Source of the DNA: Noviherbaspirillum aerium
GTDB lineage: Bacteria > Pseudomonadota > Gammaproteobacteria > Burkholderiales > Burkholderiaceae_D
Assembly (NCBI RefSeq): GCF_008929045.1
Contig: NZ_VFAH01000008.1
Location: 202,389 to 266,388 of the forward strand
DNA: 64,000 nucleotides
Direction: 5' to 3'
Shown: in pieces, positions 17,093 to 25,792 of the stretch
How positions within the stretch are numbered: position 1 is the first letter of the stretch
Layout of the letters: every line of letters starts with the position of its first letter
Position numbers and translations under genes: made by a program
Notes under the pieces: model-generated
What the model was told of the DNA's origin: nothing
The model's input: the letters and a program-made list of their open reading frames with translations, nothing else
Database searches by the model: none

Positions 17093-17416
17093 TCAATGTT
17101 TTTTGTCCGCGGCATCGGCATGCGCCTCGGCTTTGTCCTTCTTCGCCTTGGCCTCCGCTTTCGCTACCTTCTTTTCGGCTTTGGCATCAGCCTTGGCGGC
17201 TTTCTCCTCAGCCTTCGCATCCGCCTTTTCCGCCTTGGCATTGGCCTTTGCATCTGCCTTGGTTACGGGAGTTTCGACAGTCGTCGTTGTAGATGCTCCG
17301 GAGCTGATGCCGGCTGAAGATGCGGGCGTCGAGCCAACTGTCTCGGCAGTGCCGGTTTGAGCATATACGGAAGTGGCAAACAGTCCGGTAATAAGAGCGG
17401 CGACGAATTTATTCAT
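17093..17416 (-). CDS. Exported Lys/Ala-rich low-complexity protein
   Basis: A 107-residue protein with a clear Sec signal peptide (MNKFVAALITGLFATSVYAQ, cleavage after YA or AQ). A Ser/Thr/Gly-rich segment follows (about residues 21-50), then about 55 residues made almost wholly of Lys, Ala, Asp and Glu in KADAKAEK-type repeats, ending DADAADKKH. The repeat should form a highly charged helix. AAAGGAATTCA precedes the ATG, and a terminator follows. Composition recalls histone H1-like and AlgP-like repeats, but the signal peptide places it outside the cytoplasm, so envelope or polyanion binding is my inference. Function unknown. Confidence 0.75.
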   Translation of the reverse strand: MNKFVAALITGLFATSVYAQTGTAETVGSTPASSAGISSGASTTTTVETPVTKADAKANAKAEKADAKAEEKAAKADAKAEKKVAKAEAKAKKDKAEAHADAADKKH

Positions 17417-17531
17417 TGAATTCCTTTCAAAGAAAATAAAAGTGACATCAACGTGTCACTACGTCAGACCGCATTCCTTAAAAAGATTCATTGTCACTAT
17501 GTTATCAAGTGTAACGCCTGAAATATCTCCG

Positions 17532-20500
17532 TCACAAGATCGATTCGCTATCGATGCGCACCAGGCTCTTGCCCCCTGCGACTCGTTGCACCATGACCTT
17601 GGTAGCTATTCTTTCGCTCATCTCCTGAACATGGGTGATGACGCCTACCTTGCGGCCCTGTGACTGCAAGCTATCCAATGCATGCATGGCGATGGACAAG
17701 GTATCCGCGTCAAGGCTGCCAAAGCCTTCGTCAATGAAAAGCGACTCGACGCGCACACGATTTGATGACAACGATGCGAGCCCCAATGCAAGAGCAAGGG
17801 AAACCAGGAAGGATTCGCCGCCGGAAAGCGAATGAATGGAACGGATCTCATCGCCCATGTCCTGGTCGACGACAAGCAGCGCCAAGGTGTCCTTGACACG
17901 CTCCAGCCGATACCGGCGCACCAGATCTTCGAGATGCCGGTTAGCGTAGGCCAGAAGAACATCAAGCGTGAATTGCTGTGCGTAGTTGCGGAATTTTTTC
18001 CCATCCGCAGAACCAATCAGTTCCGCCAGTTGCCCCCACAACCTTGCCTTCTCTTGCTGGCGCTCGAACTCATCAAGTATGGCGACTGATTTCTCGTGGC
18101 GAGAATCGTCCTCGGCTAGCGCAATCTTCTGGCGGGTGAAATCGGTACGGACTGCTTCGAACCGAACCATCAGCTCATCAAGCAGGCTGCTGACGGCATT
18201 CGCATCTTCGCTGCCGACACGCCCTTGTTCATGTGCCGTGCGGCGCTCGGTGCGCTCCTGAAGTATGGCGTTCGCCGTTTGCATCGCGGTAACGGCGGCA
18301 TGGAGTTCATCTCTTTCAGCGGAAATCCATTCAAGGCTGTAACCCAAAAGCACCTGAAGACTTTCCGTATCTTGAGTGTCGGCAGCGAAGGCTTTCGCTG
18401 CGTTGAAATGCGTCAGCCAGTCCGACAAGCGGGCACGCGAGTCTGCATGCTCCGCTTCGAGCGTCGCCAGTCGCCGCGCCGTCTTTTCCATGCTTTCCTG
18501 GTGCCGGGCTACCGCAATGGCACATTCCTGCATGCGCATCGATTGCGCATGCATGGCAGTCTTTGCGAGCGAAACTGCTGCGGCAAGTTGGTCCTCGATT
18601 ACGGAGAGGGCTCTGCCCTCGAAGATTTCAGCCCGCGCAGAACGCATGCCTGCGATGCGCCGGCTGCTTTCCTCCAGCATTGCATCCGCACGTTGAAGCT
18701 CGGCGTCGCAGCGTGACTTGGCCTCCTTCAAGCTCATGGCAGAGGCTTCGAGTTCTGCTACGCGCGCGAGATTTTCATCGCGAATCCGACACTGCTCCTG
18801 CCAACGTTGAACCCGTTGTTCACAATCGAGCCGAAACGCTGCCGGGTCACGTCTCCAGTGCTCGCGCCAATCCGCCGATGCTGTGAATGCGGCACTCAAT
18901 TCATCCAGAGCCAGGGCGACCCTTGCGTTTGCTTCAGTCGAACTGGTGATAAGACGGTCGACTTCGTGTTTTCGCTGACGTGCCTCGGTCATGGTCAAGT
19001 CGAACTGCGTCTGCCTCTCCCTCAGTGACACTGCCGCGGCATCAAGCGTCTGTTGTGCCATGTCCAGGCGTTGAGCAGCCTGTTCCGCGCTGCTTTCGGC
19101 GACGGCCAGTTCATGGAGACGTTCCCGCACGGTGCGTATTTCGTCTGCCAGCCATCGCTCGACGTCCTCGCGGGCGTGGACGTTCGCCTGCGCTGACAGA
19201 TGGTGCTGAGACCATTCAGATTCCGCAGTTGAAACACGTTCCTGCGCATCCTGCATCTGCCGGGAGATTTGCTGAAGGCGCCGTTGACCCTCATGCAAGA
19301 GCGCCTCGCTGCGCGCCTGCCGCGCGAGGAAATTGTCGACCCGTTCGCGGCAGCGGGCAACTTCAGCATCAAATTCCTCCAGCAGGGCGTGCAGTCGCCC
19401 GCCGCTGTCCGCATAGGGATGTTCGGTTGAACCGCAGACCGGGCAGGGCAGACCGTCTTCCAACGCGTCACGCAGGTTTTTCACCGAGTCGCTGCAGGCT
19501 ATGCGTGCAGCGACCTGGGCTTTTTCCGCCTGACCGAGTGCGGCCTTCGCCGCGGCAATCTCGGTTCGGACATGGTTGTTCGCCAAGGCCGCTTCAGTTT
19601 CCGCGCTGCGCAGCTGCTTGTCCTCATCCTTCAAAACTCGCAGCTGTTGTCTGGCGGTGTTCAAGGTCGACCATAGGCGTGCGCCATCGTCGAGGTTTTC
19701 GCGCTTTAGTTCGAGTTGCTGCCTTTCCTGCCGTATTGCTGATCTGGAATGACTGGCCGATTCGAACTGACAGGTAAGCCTTTGCATCTCGGCCTCGGCC
19801 TGGGCACGAGTGGCGCTTGCAAGCAGGTCTTCCACCTCCGCCAGCCTTGTATCAAACCGATGCGACGCCTCCCTGGCAGCAGCAAGCTCCTGCTCGAGGA
19901 CATTCAACGAATCAAGCTGCAGAGCTGAGTGTTTCAACATCGAGTCCCAGCGCGGCCACTGCAATGCCAGCGGCAGCACGCTTGCTTGATCCGAGAGCCA
20001 CCGTTCAGCCGCCTGCCTTGCGCCATTTGCCTCCTCCAGCGCCTTGCACCCGGCATCCATGCGGGCTTCAATTCCAGCCTTGTCTGTTTTGATCCGCGCC
20101 ACTGCAGTCGCCGCGATTTCATTGTCGGGGACAAGTGCGGCGATCTGCGCATCAAGTGCTTTCGCCTTGTCGATATCAGGCAGGGCTGCTTCCAGAGTCT
20201 GCAAGGCGATTTTGTGCGCCTGTTCGGCCGCGCCTGCGGCAAGCTCCGCATCCTGGCGGCTTCGGTGTGCCGACGCCAGTTGTGTTTCGATGTGCTCAAT
20301 CTCGGCTCTGATCGATTCAATGGCGGCGGACAGGCGCGCGGTGTCGTCCATTATGGCGCGAGCAGGCTGCACTTGCTCAATCAAGGCCAGTCGATGTCGC
20401 CGCTCATCCATGTTCCGGGATATCAAGGCAAGCCGCTCCGCCTCAAGGCGTGCGTGCTCTTCGTCACGCAGTGCCGCCTGCAATGCGGCGTGCCAGCGCA

Positions 20501-21287
20501 GCTGTGACTCGAGCTCGCCCTTGCGCTGCTCCAACACAGTCATTGCGTCATGCGTCAGCGCGCAATCCCGCTCCAGTTCCAGACGGGCTTGCGCATCAAG
20601 AGGTTGCTGATCCGCCATGCGCTGACTGATTGCATTGAGAATCTGGTGCTCGGATTTTGAACGCTCGAAAGCACGCTTGGACATGTCGCTGTAGATCGCC
20701 GTCCCAGTCAGGGTTTCGAGCAGTTCTCCGCGGTCTCCGTCATCGGCCCTCAAGAATGCAGAAAATTCATTTTGGGCGAGGAGGACCGCACGGGTAAACT
20801 GGTCGAAATTCAGACCGATGCGGGCTTCGATCTCCGCCTTGACTTCGCGGTTGGTGCCACCAATTGCCTGCCGTTCCGGCAAGCTCTGGAGTGACATCAC
20901 AACCTGCTGCAAGGCACCGTCGGCCTTGGCACGTGCGCGCCGGACACTCCAGCGCGCGCGGTAGCAACAAGAGTCGTTGCCGATGAAGTCGACTTCGGCA
21001 TAGCCGTCTGCCGAGCCTCGCCGCAATAGATTGCGCGTATCCTGCGGCGTTACCGTTTCATCCCGCACGTCCGGCAAGCCGATGCCTTTGCTCCCCGCGC
21101 GCGACAGACGCGGCGTGGCGTCATAGAGCGCAAGACACAGCGCATCCAGCAGAGTGCTTTTGCCTGCGCCGGTCGGGCCGCAGATGGCGAATAATCCGGC
21201 GGAGACCAGCGGCTCCTGCATGAAATCAAGTTCGAACTCCCCGCCCAGCGACGCGAGATTCTTGCCGGCGATTCTTAGTATCTTCAT
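17532..21287 (-). CDS. sbcC: SbcC, ATPase subunit of the SbcCD nuclease
   Basis: A 1251-residue SMC-like ATPase that, with SbcD, cuts DNA hairpins and processes double-strand ends in the cytosol. The Walker A CGPTGAGKST lies at residues 36-45 and the ABC signature LSGGESFLVSLALALGL and Walker B SLFIDEGFGSLD are in the last 130 residues. Long coiled coils flank the zinc hook CPVC near residue 614, which dimerises two subunits. The ATG overlaps the sbcD stop by 4 bp (ATGA), so translation is coupled. Length is somewhat above E. coli SbcC. Confidence 0.95.
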   Translation of the reverse strand: MKILRIAGKNLASLGGEFELDFMQEPLVSAGLFAICGPTGAGKSTLLDALCLALYDATPRLSRAGSKGIGLPDVRDETVTPQDTRNLLRRGSADGYAEVDFIGNDSCCYRARWSVRRARAKADGALQQVVMSLQSLPERQAIGGTNREVKAEIEARIGLNFDQFTRAVLLAQNEFSAFLRADDGDRGELLETLTGTAIYSDMSKRAFERSKSEHQILNAISQRMADQQPLDAQARLELERDCALTHDAMTVLEQRKGELESQLRWHAALQAALRDEEHARLEAERLALISRNMDERRHRLALIEQVQPARAIMDDTARLSAAIESIRAEIEHIETQLASAHRSRQDAELAAGAAEQAHKIALQTLEAALPDIDKAKALDAQIAALVPDNEIAATAVARIKTDKAGIEARMDAGCKALEEANGARQAAERWLSDQASVLPLALQWPRWDSMLKHSALQLDSLNVLEQELAAAREASHRFDTRLAEVEDLLASATRAQAEAEMQRLTCQFESASHSRSAIRQERQQLELKRENLDDGARLWSTLNTARQQLRVLKDEDKQLRSAETEAALANNHVRTEIAAAKAALGQAEKAQVAARIACSDSVKNLRDALEDGLPCPVCGSTEHPYADSGGRLHALLEEFDAEVARCRERVDNFLARQARSEALLHEGQRRLQQISRQMQDAQERVSTAESEWSQHHLSAQANVHAREDVERWLADEIRTVRERLHELAVAESSAEQAAQRLDMAQQTLDAAAVSLRERQTQFDLTMTEARQRKHEVDRLITSSTEANARVALALDELSAAFTASADWREHWRRDPAAFRLDCEQRVQRWQEQCRIRDENLARVAELEASAMSLKEAKSRCDAELQRADAMLEESSRRIAGMRSARAEIFEGRALSVIEDQLAAAVSLAKTAMHAQSMRMQECAIAVARHQESMEKTARRLATLEAEHADSRARLSDWLTHFNAAKAFAADTQDTESLQVLLGYSLEWISAERDELHAAVTAMQTANAILQERTERRTAHEQGRVGSEDANAVSSLLDELMVRFEAVRTDFTRQKIALAEDDSRHEKSVAILDEFERQQEKARLWGQLAELIGSADGKKFRNYAQQFTLDVLLAYANRHLEDLVRRYRLERVKDTLALLVVDQDMGDEIRSIHSLSGGESFLVSLALALGLASLSSNRVRVESLFIDEGFGSLDADTLSIAMHALDSLQSQGRKVGVITHVQEMSERIATKVMVQRVAGGKSLVRIDSESIL

Positions 21288-22528
21288 TTGCGGCCCGCTT
21301 CATCCGCCGACCCTAGCAACAGTTCACCGAAGGCAGCCAGTTGTTCCGCAGATGCCTCGGTGCCGAATTTGCCGGCATACAAGCGCCTGAAAATATCTTC
21401 CGGCTGGACGCGTTCGAGGTCTTCCGTGGCAACCGATATCTGTCTCGGCTGGTCCCTACGCGTAAACGTCGTTTCTATTTTCGCAAGGCGCACATGCTTG
21501 CCCTCCAGCGCCGCTTCGATCCGCGCGCGAAGTCCAGGCTCGGGGCGATCCAGACTGATTCTGACCTGGAGATAAGGTTGCCTTCGATGCTCGGAATGAA
21601 CGGGATGTTCAAGGGCGGTCAAGGCTGCAAGCACGTCATCCACGGGAGCAGGGCGGCGCGGTATGCGCAGCAGGTCCACGGTTCGTGGCACACGCAGTTC
21701 GGCAATCTTGCTTACGCCTTCTCCTTCGAGGTCAACGCACAAGACCTGATGGGCATAGTCTATTTCGGTAAACGACATGGGAAGCGGGCTACCGCAATAA
21801 CGGACATGCTCGCGTTTTCCGATGCGCTGAGCCTTGTGCAAATGACCGAGCGCCGCATAGGCGACCGAATCGTCGAAGATCGAGTCGGGCAGCGCTTCCG
21901 CATTGCCCATGACAATGCGCCGTTCGGAGTCCTCCGACGCTTCGCCGCCAAGCATATGGCAGTGACCCAGCGCGATAATGGCTTGTCCAGGTTCCCTCCG
22001 TTCCCGAGCGCGCGCAAGCAGTCGCTGATAAAGCAGTGCGATTCCTGCCTGATATGGATCGCCGGCGTCTTCCACACGTGGTACATCACCGGGACGGAGA
22101 AATGGAACCGCCAGGCACCATGCGGCGATTGTCCTGTCTTGCCGGAAGAGCGGGATCAGCAACTGGTCAAGGTCAATCTCTCCATCGTCAAACCTGCGAA
22201 CATGCCCTACAACCGCAACATTCAGGCCGTCCAGCAGCGGTCTTGGTGCTTCGAGGCGTCCGGGCGAATCGTGATTGCCCGCGATGATAATGATGTTAAG
22301 GCAAGGCAGTCGCCTTTTGGCCTGCTGCAGGAAGGTATAAAACAGCTTTTGCGAGGCAGCGGATGGATTGGCATTGTCGAAAACATCTCCTGCGATAAGC
22401 AAGGCGTCAATTTCCTCGGCGACAAGCGACTCCACGAGCCACGCGAGAAAGCTCTCATGCTCATGACATCGATCGAAATTGTGGAGGGTCTGGCCCAGGT
22501 GCCAGTCCGAAGTGTGCAGGAAACGCAT
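21284..22528 (-). CDS. sbcD: SbcD, nuclease subunit of SbcCD
   Basis: A 414-residue Mn-dependent phosphoesterase of the Mre11 type, partner of SbcC in DNA hairpin and break-end processing. Metal-binding motifs are intact: HTSDWHLGQ at the N-terminus, AGDVFDNANPS, IAGNHDSPGR and, further on, ALGHCHML and ALGHLHKAQ. The ATG at 22528 (MRFLHTSDW) matches the family start and follows AAGGGATGTC; the frame opens 34 codons earlier without a comparable site. It is the first gene of the sbcDC operon. Confidence 0.95.
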   Translation of the reverse strand: MRFLHTSDWHLGQTLHNFDRCHEHESFLAWLVESLVAEEIDALLIAGDVFDNANPSAASQKLFYTFLQQAKRRLPCLNIIIIAGNHDSPGRLEAPRPLLDGLNVAVVGHVRRFDDGEIDLDQLLIPLFRQDRTIAAWCLAVPFLRPGDVPRVEDAGDPYQAGIALLYQRLLARARERREPGQAIIALGHCHMLGGEASEDSERRIVMGNAEALPDSIFDDSVAYAALGHLHKAQRIGKREHVRYCGSPLPMSFTEIDYAHQVLCVDLEGEGVSKIAELRVPRTVDLLRIPRRPAPVDDVLAALTALEHPVHSEHRRQPYLQVRISLDRPEPGLRARIEAALEGKHVRLAKIETTFTRRDQPRQISVATEDLERVQPEDIFRRLYAGKFGTEASAEQLAAFGELLLGSADEAGRK

Positions 22529-22710
22529 GACATCCCTTAATTCAGCAGCCATGCATGTCAAAACCATGCCGGCTTGGGCCGAAATATAGCAACTGGGAGG
22601 AAATGCGTCGAGGCTTGATGACAGGAGCAAGCGCTCTAGCCGTTCATTGCATCATGCAGGATGTTTAGAACAAGCCGGACATGAAGTTGAACTGAGGCGT
22701 CTTCCAAAGA

Positions 22711-22734
22711 AAAACGCCCCTTGAACAGGGGCGT
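22711..22734 (-). terminator. Rho-independent terminator of the glycine-zipper gene
   Basis: On the minus strand ACGCCCCT pairs with AGGGGCGT and runs into TTTTTC. It lies 40 bp after the stop of the glycine-zipper gene. Confidence 0.85.
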
Positions 22735-22774
22735 GTAAAGTCGGTACGAATCAATACGAGGCTTTAATATCGAC

Positions 22775-23365
22775 TCAAGGATTCCGCTTTGCAATTTCAT
22801 TGCCAATGTAGCCGCCGCCAACGACGCCGGCAACCGTAGCCAGGGCCCGGCCGGAGCCTTTGCCGATCTGGTTGCCGATCAAGCCACCCACCACGGCGCC
22901 GACACCGATGCCGATCGGGCTGTTCTGCGCCGCGGGCGCCGGTTGCTGAACCGGCTGGTAGACCGGGGCAGGGGAGTAGGTTCGTTGCGGCTCCGCCTGC
23001 GCGACCTGCACCGGTTGCGCCGGTTGCGTGCGGGAAGGCGCAGCGTGCTGCACATACTTATGATGCACGACGGTCTTGTGACGAACGACTTCCTTCGGTT
23101 CCGCCTGCGCCACAGGCGCAGTCGCAGGCTGGGGAGCGGCCGCCAGCGCGGTTGCCGGTAATGCCGGTGCGGCAGCCGGCACGCTTGCCGGAACGATGAC
23201 CTGAGACGTGGGCGCCACTACCGGGGCTTTGTCCGACACTGTGCCTTGAGACGCGGGAATGATTCCGACAATCGCAGCTGCCCCGAGCAAGCTTACAAGC
23301 ATGACAGAAGCAGCGGCACCAGCCATCAAGGGATGAATACGGTTAGAAGTCTGCGACATTTCCAT
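22775..23365 (-). CDS. Glycine-zipper 2TM domain envelope protein
   Basis: A 196-residue protein with one N-terminal membrane helix (about residues 12-40), a long Ala/Pro/Gln-rich low-complexity linker (about 45-145), and a C-terminal glycine-zipper (Rick_17kDa/2TM) domain with GIGVGAVVGGLIGNQIGKG and GVVGGGYIGNEIAK. Family members are outer-membrane or periplasmic stress proteins resembling SlyB or the 17-kDa antigen. I chose the ATG at 23365 (MEMSQTSN), preceded by GGAAACCCCGAA; the frame is open 35 codons further upstream. An efficient terminator follows. There is no lipobox. Confidence 0.8.
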   Translation of the reverse strand: MEMSQTSNRIHPLMAGAAASVMLVSLLGAAAIVGIIPASQGTVSDKAPVVAPTSQVIVPASVPAAAPALPATALAAAPQPATAPVAQAEPKEVVRHKTVVHHKYVQHAAPSRTQPAQPVQVAQAEPQRTYSPAPVYQPVQQPAPAAQNSPIGIGVGAVVGGLIGNQIGKGSGRALATVAGVVGGGYIGNEIAKRNP

Positions 23366-23489
23366 TTCGGGGTTTCCATCGGTTTGGTAAGAAGGCAGGA
23401 TCAGAATACCGCCTGGCGATTCGACGTTGTAGCGCTCTTGTGTATCACAGGTAAGCGCTTGTAACGCCAATTGGCTTCACGTCTTCGCG

Positions 23490-23609
23490 GGCTGTGTTTG
23501 CGCAGTGTCGCGAGCGGTCCGGAGTTGCATGGAGGAGTGCATTCGTATGAACGAAAACGAGCGACCCCGGCGCGCATCAGCATCTGGCAGCAGCTTGGCA
23601 AACACAGCC
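23490..23609. repeat. Inverted-end intergenic repeat, copy 1 (120 bp)
   Basis: The element begins GGCTGTGTTTG and ends CAAACACAGCC, a perfect 11-bp terminal inverted repeat. Its interior shares blocks such as GCGAGCGGT and GCAGCAGCTT, in the same order, with the reverse complement of copy 2 at 53780-53901. It lies between the glycine-zipper gene and cheV. It encodes nothing I can recognise. Confidence 0.75.
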
Positions 23610-23806
23610 TGATTGGCGACCGCCAGGTCATAGCAAAGGCGCACAGGAAACGTTTCCGGTGCTGCGTCGTCGGTGTATGCCTAAAGCGTGGCACCAGATC
23701 CGTCGGTGAAAGCACTCGGTGGTGCAGGTTGTAGACGGGAAATGGGCCTCAAGGGGTCTGCATCTCTCGGCGAGATGCAGGTAAACAGGTAGGCTTGATA
23801 GGGGAG

Positions 23807-24751
23807 TTAAAGAATCTGGCGGATTTTTTCAGCAAGTTCTACCGGGGAAAACTTTGCAACATAGGCATTGGCGCCCGCGCTTTTCACATGAGCCTCGTTG
23901 GCAGAACCCGACAGCGAAGAGTGGATCAGCACTGGCAGGCTGTTGTAACGATTACTTGTCTTGATCTGCCGGGTCAGCGTGAACCCGTCCATTTCGGGCA
24001 TTTCCAGGTCGGTCAGGACGAGCGCCACCTTTTCTCGCAAGGTCTTGTTTTCCTTGTCTGCCTCGGTCGCCAGCTCCTGCAGTTTTTCCCATGCTTCCTT
24101 GCCGCTTTTCGTCATGATGTAAGGCAGCCCCATCTCATCCAGTCCTTTCTGGATGATGGTTCGGGCGATGGCAGAGTCATCCGCCGCAAGAATGACCGCG
24201 CCGGGCGGCAAACGGATATCTGTGCTGGCATGAGCGGATGGCGTTTCCTTGCCAGGGACGAACTTCTGAACGATGGTTTCGACATCGAGCACTTGAACCA
24301 GGCGTGTACCGTGCACCTCGTCGTTGAGGCGTGCGATGCTGGTAACGGTATTGTCGGCATAACTTCCAGCCGACGGGCGGACCTGGCTCCAGTCCAGCCG
24401 AACGATTTCATCGACCGCTTCCACGGCAAAACACTGCGTCGTCCTTGCAAACTCCGTCACGAGCAAGATGTTGAGACCGGTCGTCGGGCTACATCCAATG
24501 AGGCCCGGAAGATCGATGACAGGCAGGATTTCGCCGCGCAGGTTAACCACGCCCATCATGTAGGGTGCGCTCTCGGCAATCGGCGTCACCGGGGGCATCG
24601 CAACGATTTCCCTGATCTTGAAAACGTTGATGCCGTACAGTTCATTTTGCTCGCCATTGCTATCGCCGCCGAGACGAAACAGCAGGAGTTCGAACTTGTT
24701 CGAGGCGGTCAGATTGGTACGCTCATCGACTTCTTGCTGGACAGTGCTCAT
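23807..24751 (-). CDS. cheV: CheV chemotaxis coupling protein
   Basis: A 314-residue cytosolic hybrid of a CheW-like coupling domain (about residues 20-170, LLFRLGGDSNGEQNELYGIN) and a C-terminal response-regulator receiver (about 185-310) with phospho-acceptor Asp in LTDLEMPEMDGF and the conserved Lys in YVAKFSPVELAEKI. It links methyl-accepting receptors to CheA and may act in adaptation. The start at 24751 (MSTVQQEVDE) has AAGGGAGACAGC upstream; an ATG 12 codons earlier lacks one. No other chemotaxis gene is nearby, as is common for cheV. Confidence 0.93.
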   Translation of the reverse strand: MSTVQQEVDERTNLTASNKFELLLFRLGGDSNGEQNELYGINVFKIREIVAMPPVTPIAESAPYMMGVVNLRGEILPVIDLPGLIGCSPTTGLNILLVTEFARTTQCFAVEAVDEIVRLDWSQVRPSAGSYADNTVTSIARLNDEVHGTRLVQVLDVETIVQKFVPGKETPSAHASTDIRLPPGAVILAADDSAIARTIIQKGLDEMGLPYIMTKSGKEAWEKLQELATEADKENKTLREKVALVLTDLEMPEMDGFTLTRQIKTSNRYNSLPVLIHSSLSGSANEAHVKSAGANAYVAKFSPVELAEKIRQIL

Positions 24752-25169
24752 GCTGTCTCCCTTATGCGTTTTATTGAATGAATCCATTGTCCAGGGCTAC
24801 AGATGTTTGCTTATGCAACACCCGGTACTGAACGCTAAGTGTAAAAGCGCTACCAAATCAAAAATACGCTTTTATACGCCTTGTTGCAAACAGGCAACGA
24901 AATATGTCTTCGGATGGATATTGGGTGATCTTGCAATATATCGAGGTTGGGTAGAATTTGCGTTATGTTAAATAATGTCCGTGGCAAAGAATATTTCTTT
25001 TCCCTCTACCATTTTCAGTCGATTCGCTTTCAGGTCGAGCCACACGTCATCAATCGTGTCTCCGCTCTTCTTGTCTTACCAGCGTTCGTACAAGCCTTTG
25101 TCCAATAAAACCCTAGTCGGCTTGTCAATGCCAAGTGCTAGTAAGAAGATGCCGCTTGCTCCAGTGAGC
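24752..25169. other. AT-rich intergenic region, 418 bp
   Basis: This is the upstream region of cheV and lies beyond the stop of the zinc-ribbon gene. It is clearly AT-richer than the flanks. I see no supported gene or terminator in it. Confidence 0.4.
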
Positions 25170-25394
25170 CTACGGAAGTTCTTTACTTGTATATGTCCAC
25201 CGTGCTTCCGGCTCACTTCTCGCCCTGATCCGTTCCCATTTCGCTCCGCAGCGATTGCAACGGTAATATTCGATCCGTCCGCTGGCAGTCGCGCCGTAGT
25301 TGATGAGCGCATCTGAATGAAGAATCAGATTGGCGTGCGGAGACGTCGTCGCATTCGTGCCGAACAGCCTTGCACAGTCTTCGCATTCGTTCAT
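25170..25394 (-). CDS. Small zinc-ribbon-like protein (74 aa)
   Basis: A 74-residue soluble protein with two CxxC knuckles, CEDC near residue 4 and CNRC near residue 48, in a zinc-ribbon arrangement. The motif GRIEYYRCNRCGAKWERIR resembles the ends of small zinc-ribbon proteins. The ATG at 25394 is preceded by TGGAGGCGGTTTG; the frame continues upstream but overlaps the preceding gene. It is the second gene of a two-gene set with the 67-residue protein 25 bp upstream. Function unknown; nucleic-acid or protein binding is an inference from the zinc ribbon. Confidence 0.7.
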   Translation of the reverse strand: MNECEDCARLFGTNATTSPHANLILHSDALINYGATASGRIEYYRCNRCGAKWERIRARSEPEARWTYTSKELP

Positions 25395-25419
25395 CAAACC
25401 GCCTCCAGCGTTGTCGAAT

Positions 25420-25623
25420 TCAATGTTTGGATGCTTTTTCGTTATCCAGATCGACACGGACGATCTCGAAACCACCATCGTAATATCCGCGTTCCTCCGC
25501 TGTCGTGCGGGCTTCTTCGACGCTGCGGAATCGACCGGCTTGCGAAGCATCATCCGTCAGTGACAAATCGTCTGCAAACGGATAAAGATAGCCGTCCGGA
25601 GTCTTGATGATGTAAGCATGCAT
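25420..25623 (-). CDS. Small hypothetical protein (67 aa)
   Basis: A 67-residue protein of unknown function beginning MHAYIIKTPDGYLYPF, set by AAGGAGACGTGCC just before the ATG at 25623. It has a beta-rich start, an Ala/Glu-rich helix (SVEEARTTAEERGY) and ends IVRVDLDNEKASKH. The layout suggests a compact single domain with no export signal. The zinc-ribbon gene follows after 25 bp on the same strand, so they probably share a transcript. Confidence 0.68.
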   Translation of the reverse strand: MHAYIIKTPDGYLYPFADDLSLTDDASQAGRFRSVEEARTTAEERGYYDGGFEIVRVDLDNEKASKH

Positions 25624-25792
25624 GGCACGTCTCCTTGGAATGCCGGACCGCAATGTTGGACGCGGCCAGCCGTAAATGACGCTATCTTTCTGTTCGCGCC
25701 CGATCTCGATCTGTTAGCGGTTTGTCATGCGCTGACGTACGTAAGTTCCAAAGGAGACCGTGTCGGTCAATTTTCAATACCGTAACTTCGCC

